A stretch of DNA of 64,000 nucleotides, from NCBI GenBank assembly GCA_030538115.1, contig JAUNUP010000007.1, positions 130,705 through 194,704 of the forward strand. The letters are read 5' to 3'. The DNA comes from Dermatophilus congolensis (lineage in GTDB: Bacteria; Actinomycetota; Actinomycetes; Actinomycetales; Dermatophilaceae). The position numbers and the translations under genes are program-made. The notes beneath the pieces were generated by a model. That model was not told where the DNA came from and ran no database searches. It saw nothing but the letters and a program-made list of their open reading frames with translations. Every line of letters starts with the position of its first letter. The first letter of the stretch is position 1. This document shows, piece after piece, positions 1 through 8,508 of the stretch.

Positions 1-1
1 C

Positions 2-385
2 TTCCACCACGCCGACTCGTTCGCGATGATGCGCGGCGGCCACCTCGACACGTGCGTGCTCGGAGCCTTCCAGGTCTCTCAGCGCGGCGACCTGGCGAAC
101 TGGCACTCGGGCTCTCCCGACGCGATCCCGGCCGTCGGCGGCGCGATGGACCTGGCCATCGGAGCCAAAGACGTCTACGTGATGATGAGCCTGTTCACGA
201 AGCAGGGCGACGCGAAGATCGTCCCCGATCTCACGTATCCCGTCACCGGTCTCGCCTGCGTGAGTCGTGTCTACACCGACCACGGCACCTTCGAGATCAC
301 CCCCGACGGTGTCGGCATCAAGGCCCTGTTCGGCATCACCGAAGACGAGATCCGCTCTCGCATGCCCGGAGTCACGTTGCTGTAA
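2..385 (+). CDS. pcaJ: 3-oxoacid (3-oxoadipate) CoA-transferase subunit B, 3' part
   Basis: C-terminal 127 residues of a class I CoA-transferase beta subunit; the start and the catalytic Glu region lie left of the window. Visible family features are the NWHSGSP and AVGGAMDLAIGAK blocks, the VTGLACVSRVYTDHG segment and a short C-terminal tail. In the beta-ketoadipate pathway this subunit, with PcaI, moves CoA from succinyl-CoA to 3-oxoadipate. The adjacent aromatic-acid symporter and nearby gentisate genes favour an aromatic-catabolic role over the ketone-body (ScoB) role, but the fragment alone cannot separate them. A strong hairpin follows 40 nt downstream. Confidence 0.85.
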   Translation, partial: FHHADSFAMMRGGHLDTCVLGAFQVSQRGDLANWHSGSPDAIPAVGGAMDLAIGAKDVYVMMSLFTKQGDAKIVPDLTYPVTGLACVSRVYTDHGTFEITPDGVGIKALFGITEDEIRSRMPGVTLL

Positions 386-425
386 GCGGCAATTCAGCCA
401 ACTCCTCCGACCTGGTACGAGGTTC

Positions 426-458
426 ACCGCCCCGGCGCTCACGCAGCGCCGGGGCGGT
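426..458 (+). terminator. Rho-independent-like terminator after pcaJ
   Basis: Perfect 14-bp inverted repeat (426-439 with 445-458) around a 5-nt loop, GC-rich, 40 nt past the pcaJ stop. No T-run follows, as is common in high-GC actinobacteria. Confidence 0.6.
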
Positions 459-752
459 CGCGCAAACACGACGCAGACCTTTTACGATTCGCCCTCCGCA
501 GCCGGGCGCGCCACGTAACCTTCGAAAGTCCCGCACCAACACTCCGATCCTCGCGTGCCAAGGAACGGACAGACTTCTTACTTGTTTCCTCACACAGGAA
601 TCAGGGCGGGCGCAGCTTCGTGACCAGCACTTCCCTACTTACGCTCAGGCTGACAACGAGGCCGCGGCCTTGGAGCACGACACATGCCGCATAGCCCCTG
701 AGCCGAGCGGCTGCACAATCACCCCGTCCTCGGTTTCTTGGAAGGACCTCGT
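459..752. other. Intergenic stretch upstream of aromatic-acid symporter
   Basis: No convincing gene. It holds the leader and promoter region of the following symporter gene. A short inverted repeat TTCCT-N5-AGGAA at 586-600 could be an operator half-site pair, but it is too short to claim. Confidence 0.4.
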
Positions 753-2135
753 ATGGACCTACGCACACGCATTCGGACACAGCCCATGTCCAGTCTGCAG
801 ATGCGCGCCGTCCTCATCGCCATCCTGCTCTGCATGATGGACGGCTTCGACGTTCTCGTCATGGGCTTCGTCGCCCCCTACCTCGCGCGCGACTGGGGCC
901 TGTCGCCCTCGGAGGTCGGCTACGCACTGACCGCCGGTGTCGCCGGTATGGGCGTCGGCTCGGCGTTCATCTCGCCGCTGGCCGACAAGATCGGCCGCCG
1001 CCCGCACATCAACATCATGCTCGCGTTGATCACGGTCGGCATGGTCATGACCGGTCTCGCGCCCAACCTGACGTTGCTCATCGCGTTCCGGTTCTTCGCC
1101 GGCCTCTTCATCGGTGGCCTCATCACCAGCCTCAACATCATCGTGTCCGAGTACAGCTCCGACAAGCGCCGCGGCACGATCATGGGCATCTACGGCATCG
1201 GCCTCCCGCTGGGCGCCTCGCTCGGTGGCCTGGCCAGCAACTGGATCATCGCCAACTACAACTGGCACGGCCCGTTCTTCTTCGGCGCCATCCTGTCGGC
1301 CCTGCTGCTCATCGTCTCGTGGCTCTGGCTGCCGGAGTCGATCACGTACCTCATCGAGAAGCGCCCGAAGGGTGCCCTCGAGAAGTACAACGCCATCGGC
1401 GCCAAGATGGGGCAGCCCCCGGCCGCCGAGCTCCCCGCCCCCCTCGCCTCCGGCGCCCAGCGCAACGTGGCCAAGGCGATCTTCAGCGGCATCATGGCCC
1501 CCCGCACCTCCTACCTGTGGATTGCGTACGGCCTGCTCACCGCTGCGTTCTACTTCGCGAACACGTGGACCGGTCGCCTCATCGGGCAGGCCCTCAACGA
1601 CCCGGCGGCAGGTACCCGCGCGCAGTCGTTCGTGCCGCTCGGCGGTGTTCTCGGCGCCCTCGTCTTCGCCGGCCTGTGCCTCTTCCTGCACACCAGGCTC
1701 GCGACCGCGGCGATCTGTTTCGGTGGCACCATCACCTACCTGATCTTCGCCGCGAACTTCAGCAACGCGTCGCTCGGCCTGCTGCTCGCGTTCTCCGTCG
1801 GCATCTTCGCCAACGGTGGTATCGCCGCCTTCTACGCGGTCAGCCCGAACGTCTACCCCGCCGCCGTGCGAGCGGGTGCCATGGGCCTCATGCTCGGCTT
1901 CGGTCGCATCGTCTCCATCACCGCCCCGCTGCTGTCGGGCTGGCTGCTCGAGGCGGGCTGGCAGCCGCCGTCGCTGTACTCCCTGTTCGGCTGGGTGCTC
2001 GCCGTCTCCGGCGTGCTCATGATCCTCATGCACCTCACCTACCGCGGCCGCAGCGAGAACCCCGACACCCCGTACGCCTCCGCGGAGGACGACCGCATCG
2101 CCCTCGAAGAAGCTGCGGCGGCCCAGAAGGCCTGA
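753..2135 (+). CDS. MFS transporter, aromatic acid:H+ symporter (AAHS) family
   Basis: A 460-residue, 12-TM permease of the PcaK/BenK/GenK group that imports aromatic acids with protons. Family marks: the DGFDVLVMGF motif in TM1, SPLADKIGRRP in the loop between TM2 and TM3, and PESITYLIEKRP at the start of the central loop. ATG 753 is chosen because GAAGGA at 741-746 lies 6 nt upstream; an in-frame TTG at 738 has no such site. Its position between pcaJ and the gentisate operon suggests uptake of protocatechuate, 4-hydroxybenzoate, gentisate or 3-hydroxybenzoate; the exact substrate cannot be read from sequence. Confidence 0.88.
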   Translation: MDLRTRIRTQPMSSLQMRAVLIAILLCMMDGFDVLVMGFVAPYLARDWGLSPSEVGYALTAGVAGMGVGSAFISPLADKIGRRPHINIMLALITVGMVMTGLAPNLTLLIAFRFFAGLFIGGLITSLNIIVSEYSSDKRRGTIMGIYGIGLPLGASLGGLASNWIIANYNWHGPFFFGAILSALLLIVSWLWLPESITYLIEKRPKGALEKYNAIGAKMGQPPAAELPAPLASGAQRNVAKAIFSGIMAPRTSYLWIAYGLLTAAFYFANTWTGRLIGQALNDPAAGTRAQSFVPLGGVLGALVFAGLCLFLHTRLATAAICFGGTITYLIFAANFSNASLGLLLAFSVGIFANGGIAAFYAVSPNVYPAAVRAGAMGLMLGFGRIVSITAPLLSGWLLEAGWQPPSLYSLFGWVLAVSGVLMILMHLTYRGRSENPDTPYASAEDDRIALEEAAAAQKA

Positions 2136-2164
2136 CCCACAGGGTCATTCGCCCACTGCAGTTC

Positions 2165-2197
2165 GAAAGGCCGGCACCGCACAGGTGCCGGCCTTTC
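2165..2197 (+). terminator. Hairpin terminator after AAHS transporter
   Basis: Perfect 14-bp stem (2165-2178 with 2184-2197), 5-nt loop, right arm ending in CTTTC, 30 nt after the transporter stop. Confidence 0.65.
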
Positions 2198-2275
2198 GCC
2201 ATGCCAGGCGCCCCCGCGGCCAGTTGCGCTGCGCTTGACAGGAAGCCGGGCCGTCACTCCCCTACCGTGGGTTCC

Positions 2276-3601
2276 ATGTCCACGACGACGCGAGAGAAGC
2301 CACCCGCGGATTCCCCCGAATCGACCACGGGCGGCAACGAATCAACCGAGCCGAGCGGCGCGAAGAAGCTCATCGCCGTCGTGCTCGAATCACGCCCGGT
2401 ACGGGCTTTCCAGCGCTACGGCGCGGCCCGGGGCGGCCTCCTGGCCGGCGGCATCGCCTACTCGGCGCTGTTCTCGATCGTCGCCGCCCTGACCATCGCG
2501 TGGACGGTGTTCATGGCGACCCTCGGCGGCAACCAGGCACTGCGCGGCGACGTGATCAGGGCCGTCAACTCCGTCCTTCCCGGCATCCTCGACGACGGCT
2601 CCGGAAGCGGCATGGTGAACCCCGATTCGCTGGTGCTCGACTCGATTTTCAACCCCGCCTCGTTCGTCGCCGCCCTGGTGCTGCTGTGGACCGCGGTGAG
2701 CATCATGACCAATATCCGCAGTGGCGTGCAGAGCATGTTCGGCATCGCCGCCCCCGCCGAGAACTTCGCCCTGCAGAAGCTGCGCGACCTCGTCGGCTTC
2801 GTCGGCATGGCCATCGGCATCGTGTTCTCGTCGGTGCTCGGCACCGTCGCCGGCACCATGGGCCGCACCGTTCTCGGAGCCGTGGGGCTGGGCGACAACC
2901 CTGTCTCCGGGTTCTTACTGCGCGTGCTCGGATTCGCGGTCGCAGCAGCCGTCGCAGCCGTCACGTTCGCGTGCCTGTTCAGGGTCACCGCGATCGTGCG
3001 GCCTCCCAACAAGGACCTGTGGCTCGGCTCCGCCGTCGGTGGCGTGATCGTGCAGATCGTGCTCACGCTGGGCACCTCGCTGGTCTCGTCAGTGAGCGAC
3101 AACCCGCTGCTCGCCGCCTCCGCCGGTATCGCCACTCTGCTGCTGTTCGTCAACCTGCTCTGCCGCGTGCTGCTGCTCGTCGCAGCGTTCACGGCCAACC
3201 CGCCCTCACCCACCAAGCCCGAGAGCCCCGAAGAAGTGCACTTTGACGAGACCCCCAACTTCGTCACGCTCTCGGCACAGCACACCCTCGACTGGGACTA
3301 CCAGGGCACCACCGGCCAGGTGCAGGTCGACCCGGCGCTTCGGCCTCCGGCCGAGCAGCCTTACGCCGACGCCCGCAACGGCACCGCCCGCGGCACCGAC
3401 ACCCGGCCCGACGGCACCCCGATCGTTGCCGAACCCCTCACCGACCAGCAGCGGGCCGACCTCATCGCGACCCTCATCCCGCTGGAGGAGAAAGTCGTCG
3501 GCCTGCGCGCCCGCCTCGGCCAACGCCCCCGCATCGAAGTCGCCGAAAAGGACTACTGGGCACGCCGAGCAGAGATCGAACGCCGCCGCACCGAGGCGTG
3601 A
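2276..3601 (+). CDS. YihY/BrkB family inner-membrane protein
   Basis: 441 residues. A hydrophilic N-terminus of about 45 residues is followed by RYGAARGGLLAGGIAYSALF, the diagnostic start of TM1 in the YihY/virulence factor BrkB family, then about six TM helices up to roughly residue 310 and a long charged cytoplasmic tail rich in Pro, Glu and Arg. Biochemical role is unknown; it was historically confused with RNase BN. ATG 2276 is the first Met before the conserved block; longer upstream extensions read through the symporter gene in another frame and are rejected. Convergent with the next gene across a strong hairpin. Confidence 0.85.
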   Translation: MSTTTREKPPADSPESTTGGNESTEPSGAKKLIAVVLESRPVRAFQRYGAARGGLLAGGIAYSALFSIVAALTIAWTVFMATLGGNQALRGDVIRAVNSVLPGILDDGSGSGMVNPDSLVLDSIFNPASFVAALVLLWTAVSIMTNIRSGVQSMFGIAAPAENFALQKLRDLVGFVGMAIGIVFSSVLGTVAGTMGRTVLGAVGLGDNPVSGFLLRVLGFAVAAAVAAVTFACLFRVTAIVRPPNKDLWLGSAVGGVIVQIVLTLGTSLVSSVSDNPLLAASAGIATLLLFVNLLCRVLLLVAAFTANPPSPTKPESPEEVHFDETPNFVTLSAQHTLDWDYQGTTGQVQVDPALRPPAEQPYADARNGTARGTDTRPDGTPIVAEPLTDQQRADLIATLIPLEEKVVGLRARLGQRPRIEVAEKDYWARRAEIERRRTEA

Positions 3602-3621
3602 ACCGCGTCTGACGCATGACG

Positions 3622-3660
3622 AAGGCCGGGGCCCGAGCTGATTGCTCGGGCCCCGGCCTT
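3622..3660. terminator. Bidirectional terminator between convergent genes
   Basis: Perfect 17-bp GC-rich stem (3622-3638 with 3644-3660), 5-nt loop, AA on one side and TTTGTGTGT on the other. It lies between the YihY/BrkB stop and the MFS exporter stop. Confidence 0.8.
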
Positions 3661-3698
3661 TGTGTGTCTCGGATCAGTCTGAGTTCATACTCGACCGA

Positions 3699-5249
3699 TC
3701 AGTCGAGGGCCTTCTGGTCCTTGGGAACCGTGACCGCGATCGCGATGACGGAGACGACCATCATCAGCACGTTGACCGCGAGGGCAACCATGGCGGCCTC
3801 GCGGTTGGCGAGGTTGTCCTGGCGGCCGACGAAGTCGATCATCGCGGGAAGAACACCGATGCCTTCGCCGCCAAGCGCGACCTGGCCGCGGATACCCAGG
3901 TAGATGGCAGAGGAGATGGCCAGACCGAAGGCGCCACCGATCGTGGAGCTCATCTTGTACAGGCCGGCGCCGGCGCCACCCATGTGGTCGGGCAGGGTCG
4001 CGAGGGCGGTGTCGGTCGACGGCGTGGCGTAGATACCGACACCGATGCCGTAGATGGTGAAGCCGACGATCGCGAACCACAGGTACTGCGACTCCATGAG
4101 GTTGGTCGGCAGCATCAGCGCGATAGCGAGACCGGCGAGGGCACAGCCGATGATCATCGACTTACGCGGGCCCATGATCTGCAGCAGCTTCTCACCCATA
4201 CGGATGAAGAGGATGAGGCCGACCGCGTAACCGATGGTGAGGTTACCGGCCTGCAGAGCGTTCATCGTGCCACCGGTCTGCATGAGCATCGAGGTGACCA
4301 GAACCATGCCGGAGGCGGTGCCGTTGAGCAGCATGTTCGAGAGCAGGCAGCCGGTGAAGGTGCGGTTCTTGAACAAGCGGAAGTCGATGAACGGGTTGGA
4401 GTTGTTCTTGTTGGTCTCGACCTTGGCGAAGCCGAACAGGAACGCGATCGCGGTGACGAGAAGAACCATGGCCAGGGCGCTGCCCCAACCGAACTCTCCA
4501 CCCTGGGTCATCCAGACCTGAAGGGCGACCATGCCGACCATGAACAGGATGAGACCGGTCATGTCGAACTTACGGCTGGCGACGCCCTCAGCCTTGCTCT
4601 CAGGAACGGTGCGGATGAGCATGAACGAGATCACGGAGAACAGGGCCGACACGATGAAGATCGAGCGCCAGCCGAGCACAGGAGTGCGCTCCATGACTCC
4701 GGCGAGGAACGAGGCGACCGAAGCGCCACCCCAGGAGCCGATCGACCACAGGGAGACCGCGCGCTGGCGCGAAGCACCGGCCCAGTAGGCCTTCACCAGG
4801 GCCAGCGTGCCGGACATGATCGCTGCGGCGGAGAGGCCCTGCATGATGCGCGCGAGGAACAGCAGCGGCATCGTGATCGGGTTCGGGCTCATCACGACGC
4901 CCTCGGAGAGTTCAGGCAGAGGCCCGCCCGAACCGTTGGGCAGGAAAGCGATGATCAGCGCGCCGGCGAGGCCGAGGACGTTGCCCCAGAGCGAGACCTT
5001 CACACGACCGTAACGGTCGGCCAGGCCACCGATGACGACGATGAGGATTCCGCAGACAAGAGCGGTGATCGAGATAGCGACGCTGAAAAGACCAGCCCCG
5101 AAGTGCAGGTCCCTCTGCATCGACGGGGCGACGTTGAATGTCGTCTGGGCGAAAAGCCAATATGTGAGAACGCCGCAGATGATGCCTACCAGGACCTTGT
5201 CATTGCCCTGGTAGCCGGTCTGCGCCGACGTTGGTGCAGAACTTGCCAT
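3699..5249 (-). CDS. MFS transporter, DHA2 (drug:H+ antiporter-2) type
   Basis: 516 residues with about 14 predicted TM helices, as in DHA2 multidrug exporters. Visible motifs: GGLADRYGRVKVSLWGN (motif A in loop 2-3), ARIMQGLSAAAIM (motif B) and GSWGGASVASFLAG (motif C, typical of antiporters), then the GWRSIFIVSALF block. The substrate is unknown. It is transcribed leftward from a roughly 400-bp region shared with divergent cueP. The ribosome site before ATG 5249 is weak (GAG close to the start), so a slightly later start is possible. Confidence 0.85.
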   Translation of the reverse strand: MASSAPTSAQTGYQGNDKVLVGIICGVLTYWLFAQTTFNVAPSMQRDLHFGAGLFSVAISITALVCGILIVVIGGLADRYGRVKVSLWGNVLGLAGALIIAFLPNGSGGPLPELSEGVVMSPNPITMPLLFLARIMQGLSAAAIMSGTLALVKAYWAGASRQRAVSLWSIGSWGGASVASFLAGVMERTPVLGWRSIFIVSALFSVISFMLIRTVPESKAEGVASRKFDMTGLILFMVGMVALQVWMTQGGEFGWGSALAMVLLVTAIAFLFGFAKVETNKNNSNPFIDFRLFKNRTFTGCLLSNMLLNGTASGMVLVTSMLMQTGGTMNALQAGNLTIGYAVGLILFIRMGEKLLQIMGPRKSMIIGCALAGLAIALMLPTNLMESQYLWFAIVGFTIYGIGVGIYATPSTDTALATLPDHMGGAGAGLYKMSSTIGGAFGLAISSAIYLGIRGQVALGGEGIGVLPAMIDFVGRQDNLANREAAMVALAVNVLMMVVSVIAIAVTVPKDQKALD

Positions 5250-5570
5250 TCTCGTGCTCGATTCAAGAGGGCGTAGCCATTCGATCGGTTGGGCTTTCAG
5301 GAACTGTGTGAGCCTGTGTGCTCTCTCGATGCGCCGTTTGAGCTGCCCATGTGACCACGCGGTTTTTCAGAGGTGTCGAGCCGAACGTACCGCGCCTCAG
5401 CAGACTCTCGGGCAGGATTCAGAATTTTCACGGGTGTTACCGATGTCACTGTGATTGACGGCACAGGAGAGGGCCGTCGGGCTCGAATTCTCCGTGCTCA
5501 CAGCGCTTTCATCGGTTTTGGTCAGTACTTGACGAGCACTCGCGAAGCGACTCCCCTACATTGAGACCAC
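5250..5570. other. Divergent promoter region between MFS exporter and cueP
   Basis: No gene supported. A TACATT hexamer at 5557-5562 is a plausible -10 for cueP, which would place transcription start near 5569, directly against the CsoR-like palindrome. No clear -35 at 17 nt was found. Confidence 0.35.
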
Positions 5571-5583
5571 ACCCCCGCGGGGT
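5571..5583. promoter_or_regulatory. Candidate CsoR-type copper operator
   Basis: ACCCC-CGC-GGGGT is a perfect palindrome flanked on the right by AT, closely resembling the G-tract pseudo-palindromes bound by CsoR copper-sensing repressors. It lies about 70 nt before the cueP start and would overlap the predicted transcription start. No csoR gene is in the window, so the regulator is inferred. Confidence 0.5.
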
Positions 5584-5651
5584 ATTTCCGCCGCAGGGGG
5601 CACCGATCGAGCAACCAGCAAGCAGCCAGCAAGCAACGAACAGGACGTGAC

Positions 5652-6302
5652 ATGCCCGCACCCCGCATCCGCACCGCCCGCATCGCACTGACGGCCAGCG
5701 CACTCGCGCTGGGGCTGGGCCTCATCGCCGGGTGTTCATCGTCCGACCAGGCCGCTCAGGCTCCGGCGACCACACCGGCGGCGCAGGGCTCGCAGACGCC
5801 GTCGGCTCCGTCGACTTCCGGGCCCGAGGTCGAGGCGATGCTGGCCAAGTACGACCTGCAGGGTAAAGACGTGCGGGCGATCGTCGACGAGCTCGACCAG
5901 ACGCACAACGACAAGGACAAGGGCCTCATGGGCCAGGTGCGCCAAGACCAGTTGGTGCTGCGCGACGCATCGAGCTCGGTGTCGATGCCCATGCCCGCTG
6001 ACGCGACGTACATCTCCATCGCGCCGTTCGTGAACCAGACCCACGACTGCTTCTTCCACAGCCTCGCGACGTGTCAGGGCGAGATGGTCGAGAAGCCGGT
6101 CTCGCTCAAGGTGACCGACGCCTCCGGCAAGGTCGTCGCCGAGGAGAACGCCACGACCTACGTCAACGGATTCGTCGGACTCTGGTTGCCCCGCAACATC
6201 AACGGCCAGATCACGATCACCTCTGAGGGCAAGACCGCGACGGCCCCCCTGAGCACGGCCGCAGACGCGCCGACCTGCGTCACGACGATCAAGCTCTCGT
6301 AA
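5652..6302 (+). CDS. cueP: CueP family metal-binding lipoprotein
   Basis: 216 residues. A signal peptide ends in the lipobox LIAGC, so the mature protein should be membrane-anchored outside the cell, followed by a low-complexity Ala/Pro/Thr linker. The folded part carries the CueP signatures: HDCFFHSLATCQGE, TTYVNGFVGLWLPRNI and a C-terminal DAPTCVTTIKLS. The conserved Cys and His in these blocks are the copper ligands known from Salmonella CueP, which stores periplasmic copper and supplies SodC. The G-tract palindrome upstream supports copper control. A hairpin follows 17 nt after the stop. Confidence 0.88.
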   Translation: MPAPRIRTARIALTASALALGLGLIAGCSSSDQAAQAPATTPAAQGSQTPSAPSTSGPEVEAMLAKYDLQGKDVRAIVDELDQTHNDKDKGLMGQVRQDQLVLRDASSSVSMPMPADATYISIAPFVNQTHDCFFHSLATCQGEMVEKPVSLKVTDASGKVVAEENATTYVNGFVGLWLPRNINGQITITSEGKTATAPLSTAADAPTCVTTIKLS

Positions 6303-6319
6303 GACGGGACGCCCTAGCA

Positions 6320-6354
6320 TTCCGCAGAGTGACCCCCGATTCTCATCTGCGGAA
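6320..6354 (+). terminator. Hairpin terminator after cueP
   Basis: 9-bp stem TTCCGCAGA / TCTGCGGAA (6320-6328 with 6346-6354), 17-nt loop, followed within 6 nt by GGTTTT. Confidence 0.5.
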
Positions 6355-6387
6355 AGATGGTTTTACATCACACTGTGCTTGGTAACC

Positions 6388-6401
6388 CACGCGCTAGCGT
6401 G
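6388..6401. promoter_or_regulatory. Candidate operator upstream of gentisate operon
   Basis: CACGC-GCTA-GCGTG inverted repeat about 110 nt before the gentisate dioxygenase start. The position suits a regulator site, but it is short and no cognate regulator gene is adjacent. Confidence 0.25.
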
Positions 6402-6508
6402 TCATCCGACAAGGCGCGATGGGGCGACTCTCGCACGCTCCGGCCCGGGCCGGCCCTCGCGCTCCTCAACCGCTCCCTCTCGGGAGCGCACTGCAGCGCA
6501 GGAGAAAC

Positions 6509-7669
6509 ATGAGCAACAGCGACAGCGCACCGGTGACGACCTCCCCCGTGGTTCTCGACCCGCACGGTGGTCCGAACCAGCCCGAGTACTCTCCGGAACT
6601 CGCCGACCTGTACCGCGGCTTCGAGAAGGAGATGCTCGTTCCGCTGTGGACCGAGATCGGCGACCTCATGCCGCTGCACCCCAAGAGCAAGGCGCAGCCG
6701 CACCTGTGGGAGTGGAGCAACCTGCTTCCCCTGGCCCAGAAGGCCGGTGACCTCGTCGCCGTCGGCCGCGGCGGCGAGCGCCGCGCGATCGCGCTGGCCA
6801 ACCCTTCGCTGCACGGCCGCCCGTACATCTCCCCGACGCTGTGGTGCGCGATCCAGTACCTCGGCCCGGGCGAGGTGGCCCCGTGGCACCGTCACACCCA
6901 GCACGCGTTCCGCTTCGTGGTGGAGGGCGAGGGTGTGTGGACCGTCGTCAACGGCGACTCGATCCCCATGCGCCGCGGCGACTTCCTGCCCCAGGGCGGC
7001 TGGAACTGGCACGCCCACCACAACCCCACCGACCAGCCGATGGCCTGGATCGACGGCCTCGACATCCCGTTCGCGTACCAGACGGAGTCGACCTTCTTCG
7101 AGTTCGGAGACGACGAGCTCGAAGACCGCAGCACGCCTGACACCTCGCGTTCGGAGCGCCTGTGGGGTCACGGCGGTCTCGCGCCGCTGAGCCAGATCGG
7201 CTCCACGCCGGCCAGCCCGCTGCTCGCCTACCGCTGGGTCAACACCGACGCGGCACTTCGCGACCAGCTGCTCATGGAGGCCGCTGGCCACCAGGGGATC
7301 ACGGTCGAGCCCGGCCACGCAGCCGTGCGCTACATCAACCCCACCAACGGTGGCGACGTCGAACCCACGATCCGCACCGAGTTCCACCGCATCGCCAAGG
7401 GCAGCGAGACCGCGACCCGCCGTGAGGTCGGCTCGGGCGTCTACCAGGTCTTCGACGGCTCCGGCACCGTGACCGTGGGCGATTTCACTTGGAGCGTCAC
7501 TCGTGGTGACATCTTCGTGGTGCCCTCGTGGCAGCCGTTCTCGGTGATCTCGCAGGCATCGCAATCCGACTCCGACTCCGGCGCGCTCGACCTGTTCAAG
7601 TTCAGCGACGCCCCGATCTTCGAAGCACTGCACCAGTACCGCGTAGCGGTGGAAGGACAGGACAACTGA
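6509..7669 (+). CDS. Gentisate 1,2-dioxygenase
   Basis: 386 residues, a bicupin Fe(II) ring-cleaving enzyme converting gentisate plus O2 to maleylpyruvate. The first cupin contains PGEVAPWHRHTQHAFRFVVEG (His127 and His129) and GWNWHAHHNP (His168/170), the expected iron-binding histidines; a second degenerate cupin follows around residues 270-350. ATG 6509 is chosen because AGGAGA at 6499-6504 sits just upstream; an earlier in-frame ATG at 6419 gives an Arg/Pro-rich nonconserved extension. First gene of a four-gene operon; its stop overlaps the next start (TGATG). Homologous to nagI/gdo genes. Confidence 0.93.
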   Translation: MSNSDSAPVTTSPVVLDPHGGPNQPEYSPELADLYRGFEKEMLVPLWTEIGDLMPLHPKSKAQPHLWEWSNLLPLAQKAGDLVAVGRGGERRAIALANPSLHGRPYISPTLWCAIQYLGPGEVAPWHRHTQHAFRFVVEGEGVWTVVNGDSIPMRRGDFLPQGGWNWHAHHNPTDQPMAWIDGLDIPFAYQTESTFFEFGDDELEDRSTPDTSRSERLWGHGGLAPLSQIGSTPASPLLAYRWVNTDAALRDQLLMEAAGHQGITVEPGHAAVRYINPTNGGDVEPTIRTEFHRIAKGSETATRREVGSGVYQVFDGSGTVTVGDFTWSVTRGDIFVVPSWQPFSVISQASQSDSDSGALDLFKFSDAPIFEALHQYRVAVEGQDN

Positions 7670-8508
7670 TGAAGCTCGCCACTATCCGCACCTCCAACGG
7701 GGGCACGCAGGCCGTTCGCGTAGACGGGGACGACCTGTACGGCATCGACTCCCCCGACGTGGGCGCGCTTCTCGCCGACGCCAACTGGCAGGAGAAGGCC
7801 GCGGCGGCCTCGGAGAAGGTCGGCGCGTTCGCCGACGCCGACTTCGCCACCCTTGTGCCGCACCCTTCCAAGGTCGTCTGTGTCGGCCTGAACTACCGCA
7901 ACCACATCCAGGAGATGGGTCGCGACCTGCCCGAGTACCCCACGCTGTTCTGCAAGTTCGAGGACACGCTGCTCGGCGCCAACGACGACGTGCTTCGCCC
8001 CGTCGAGACCGACGAGTTCGACTGGGAGTGCGAGCTCGGTGTCGTGATCGGCAAGCAGGTGCGCCGCGCCAAGGGTGCCGAGGCCGAGGCCGCGATCGCC
8101 GGTTTCACGGTCGTCAACGACATCACGTGCCGTGACTGGCAGTTCCGCACCCGCGAGTGGCTGCAGGGCAAGAACTGGGACTCGACCACGCCGGTCGGCC
8201 CCGTGCTCGTCACCCCCGACGAGGTCGGCGGCGTGCGTCCGGCCCTGGCGATCTCCACCGAGGTCGACGGCCAGGTCATGCAGTCCGACAACACCGGAGA
8301 CCTGCTCTTCGACCCGGTCGCGCTGGTCGAGTACATCTCGACGATGGTGCGCCTCAACCCCGGTGACGTGATCGCCTCCGGCACCCCCGGCGGCGTGGGC
8401 CACGCCCGCAAGCCCGCCGTGTACCTCGTGGCCGGCCAGAAGGTCACCACGATCATCGACGGCATCGGCCGCCTCGAGAACACGATCGTCGACGACGGGG
8501 CTGCCTGA
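7669..8508 (+). CDS. Fumarylpyruvate hydrolase (fumarylacetoacetase family)
   Basis: 279 residues of the FAH fold. Metal ligands are visible in DWECELGVVIGK (Glu120, Glu122) and VVNDITCRDWQ (Asp151), and GLNYRNHIQEMG and SGTPGGVGHARKP are typical FAH-family blocks. In this operon it would split fumarylpyruvate, made from gentisate, into fumarate and pyruvate. The start overlaps the dioxygenase stop by one base, and its own stop overlaps the next ATG, indicating translational coupling. Acylpyruvate hydrolase is the alternative reading, but context strongly favours the gentisate pathway. Confidence 0.9.
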   Translation: MKLATIRTSNGGTQAVRVDGDDLYGIDSPDVGALLADANWQEKAAAASEKVGAFADADFATLVPHPSKVVCVGLNYRNHIQEMGRDLPEYPTLFCKFEDTLLGANDDVLRPVETDEFDWECELGVVIGKQVRRAKGAEAEAAIAGFTVVNDITCRDWQFRTREWLQGKNWDSTTPVGPVLVTPDEVGGVRPALAISTEVDGQVMQSDNTGDLLFDPVALVEYISTMVRLNPGDVIASGTPGGVGHARKPAVYLVAGQKVTTIIDGIGRLENTIVDDGAA

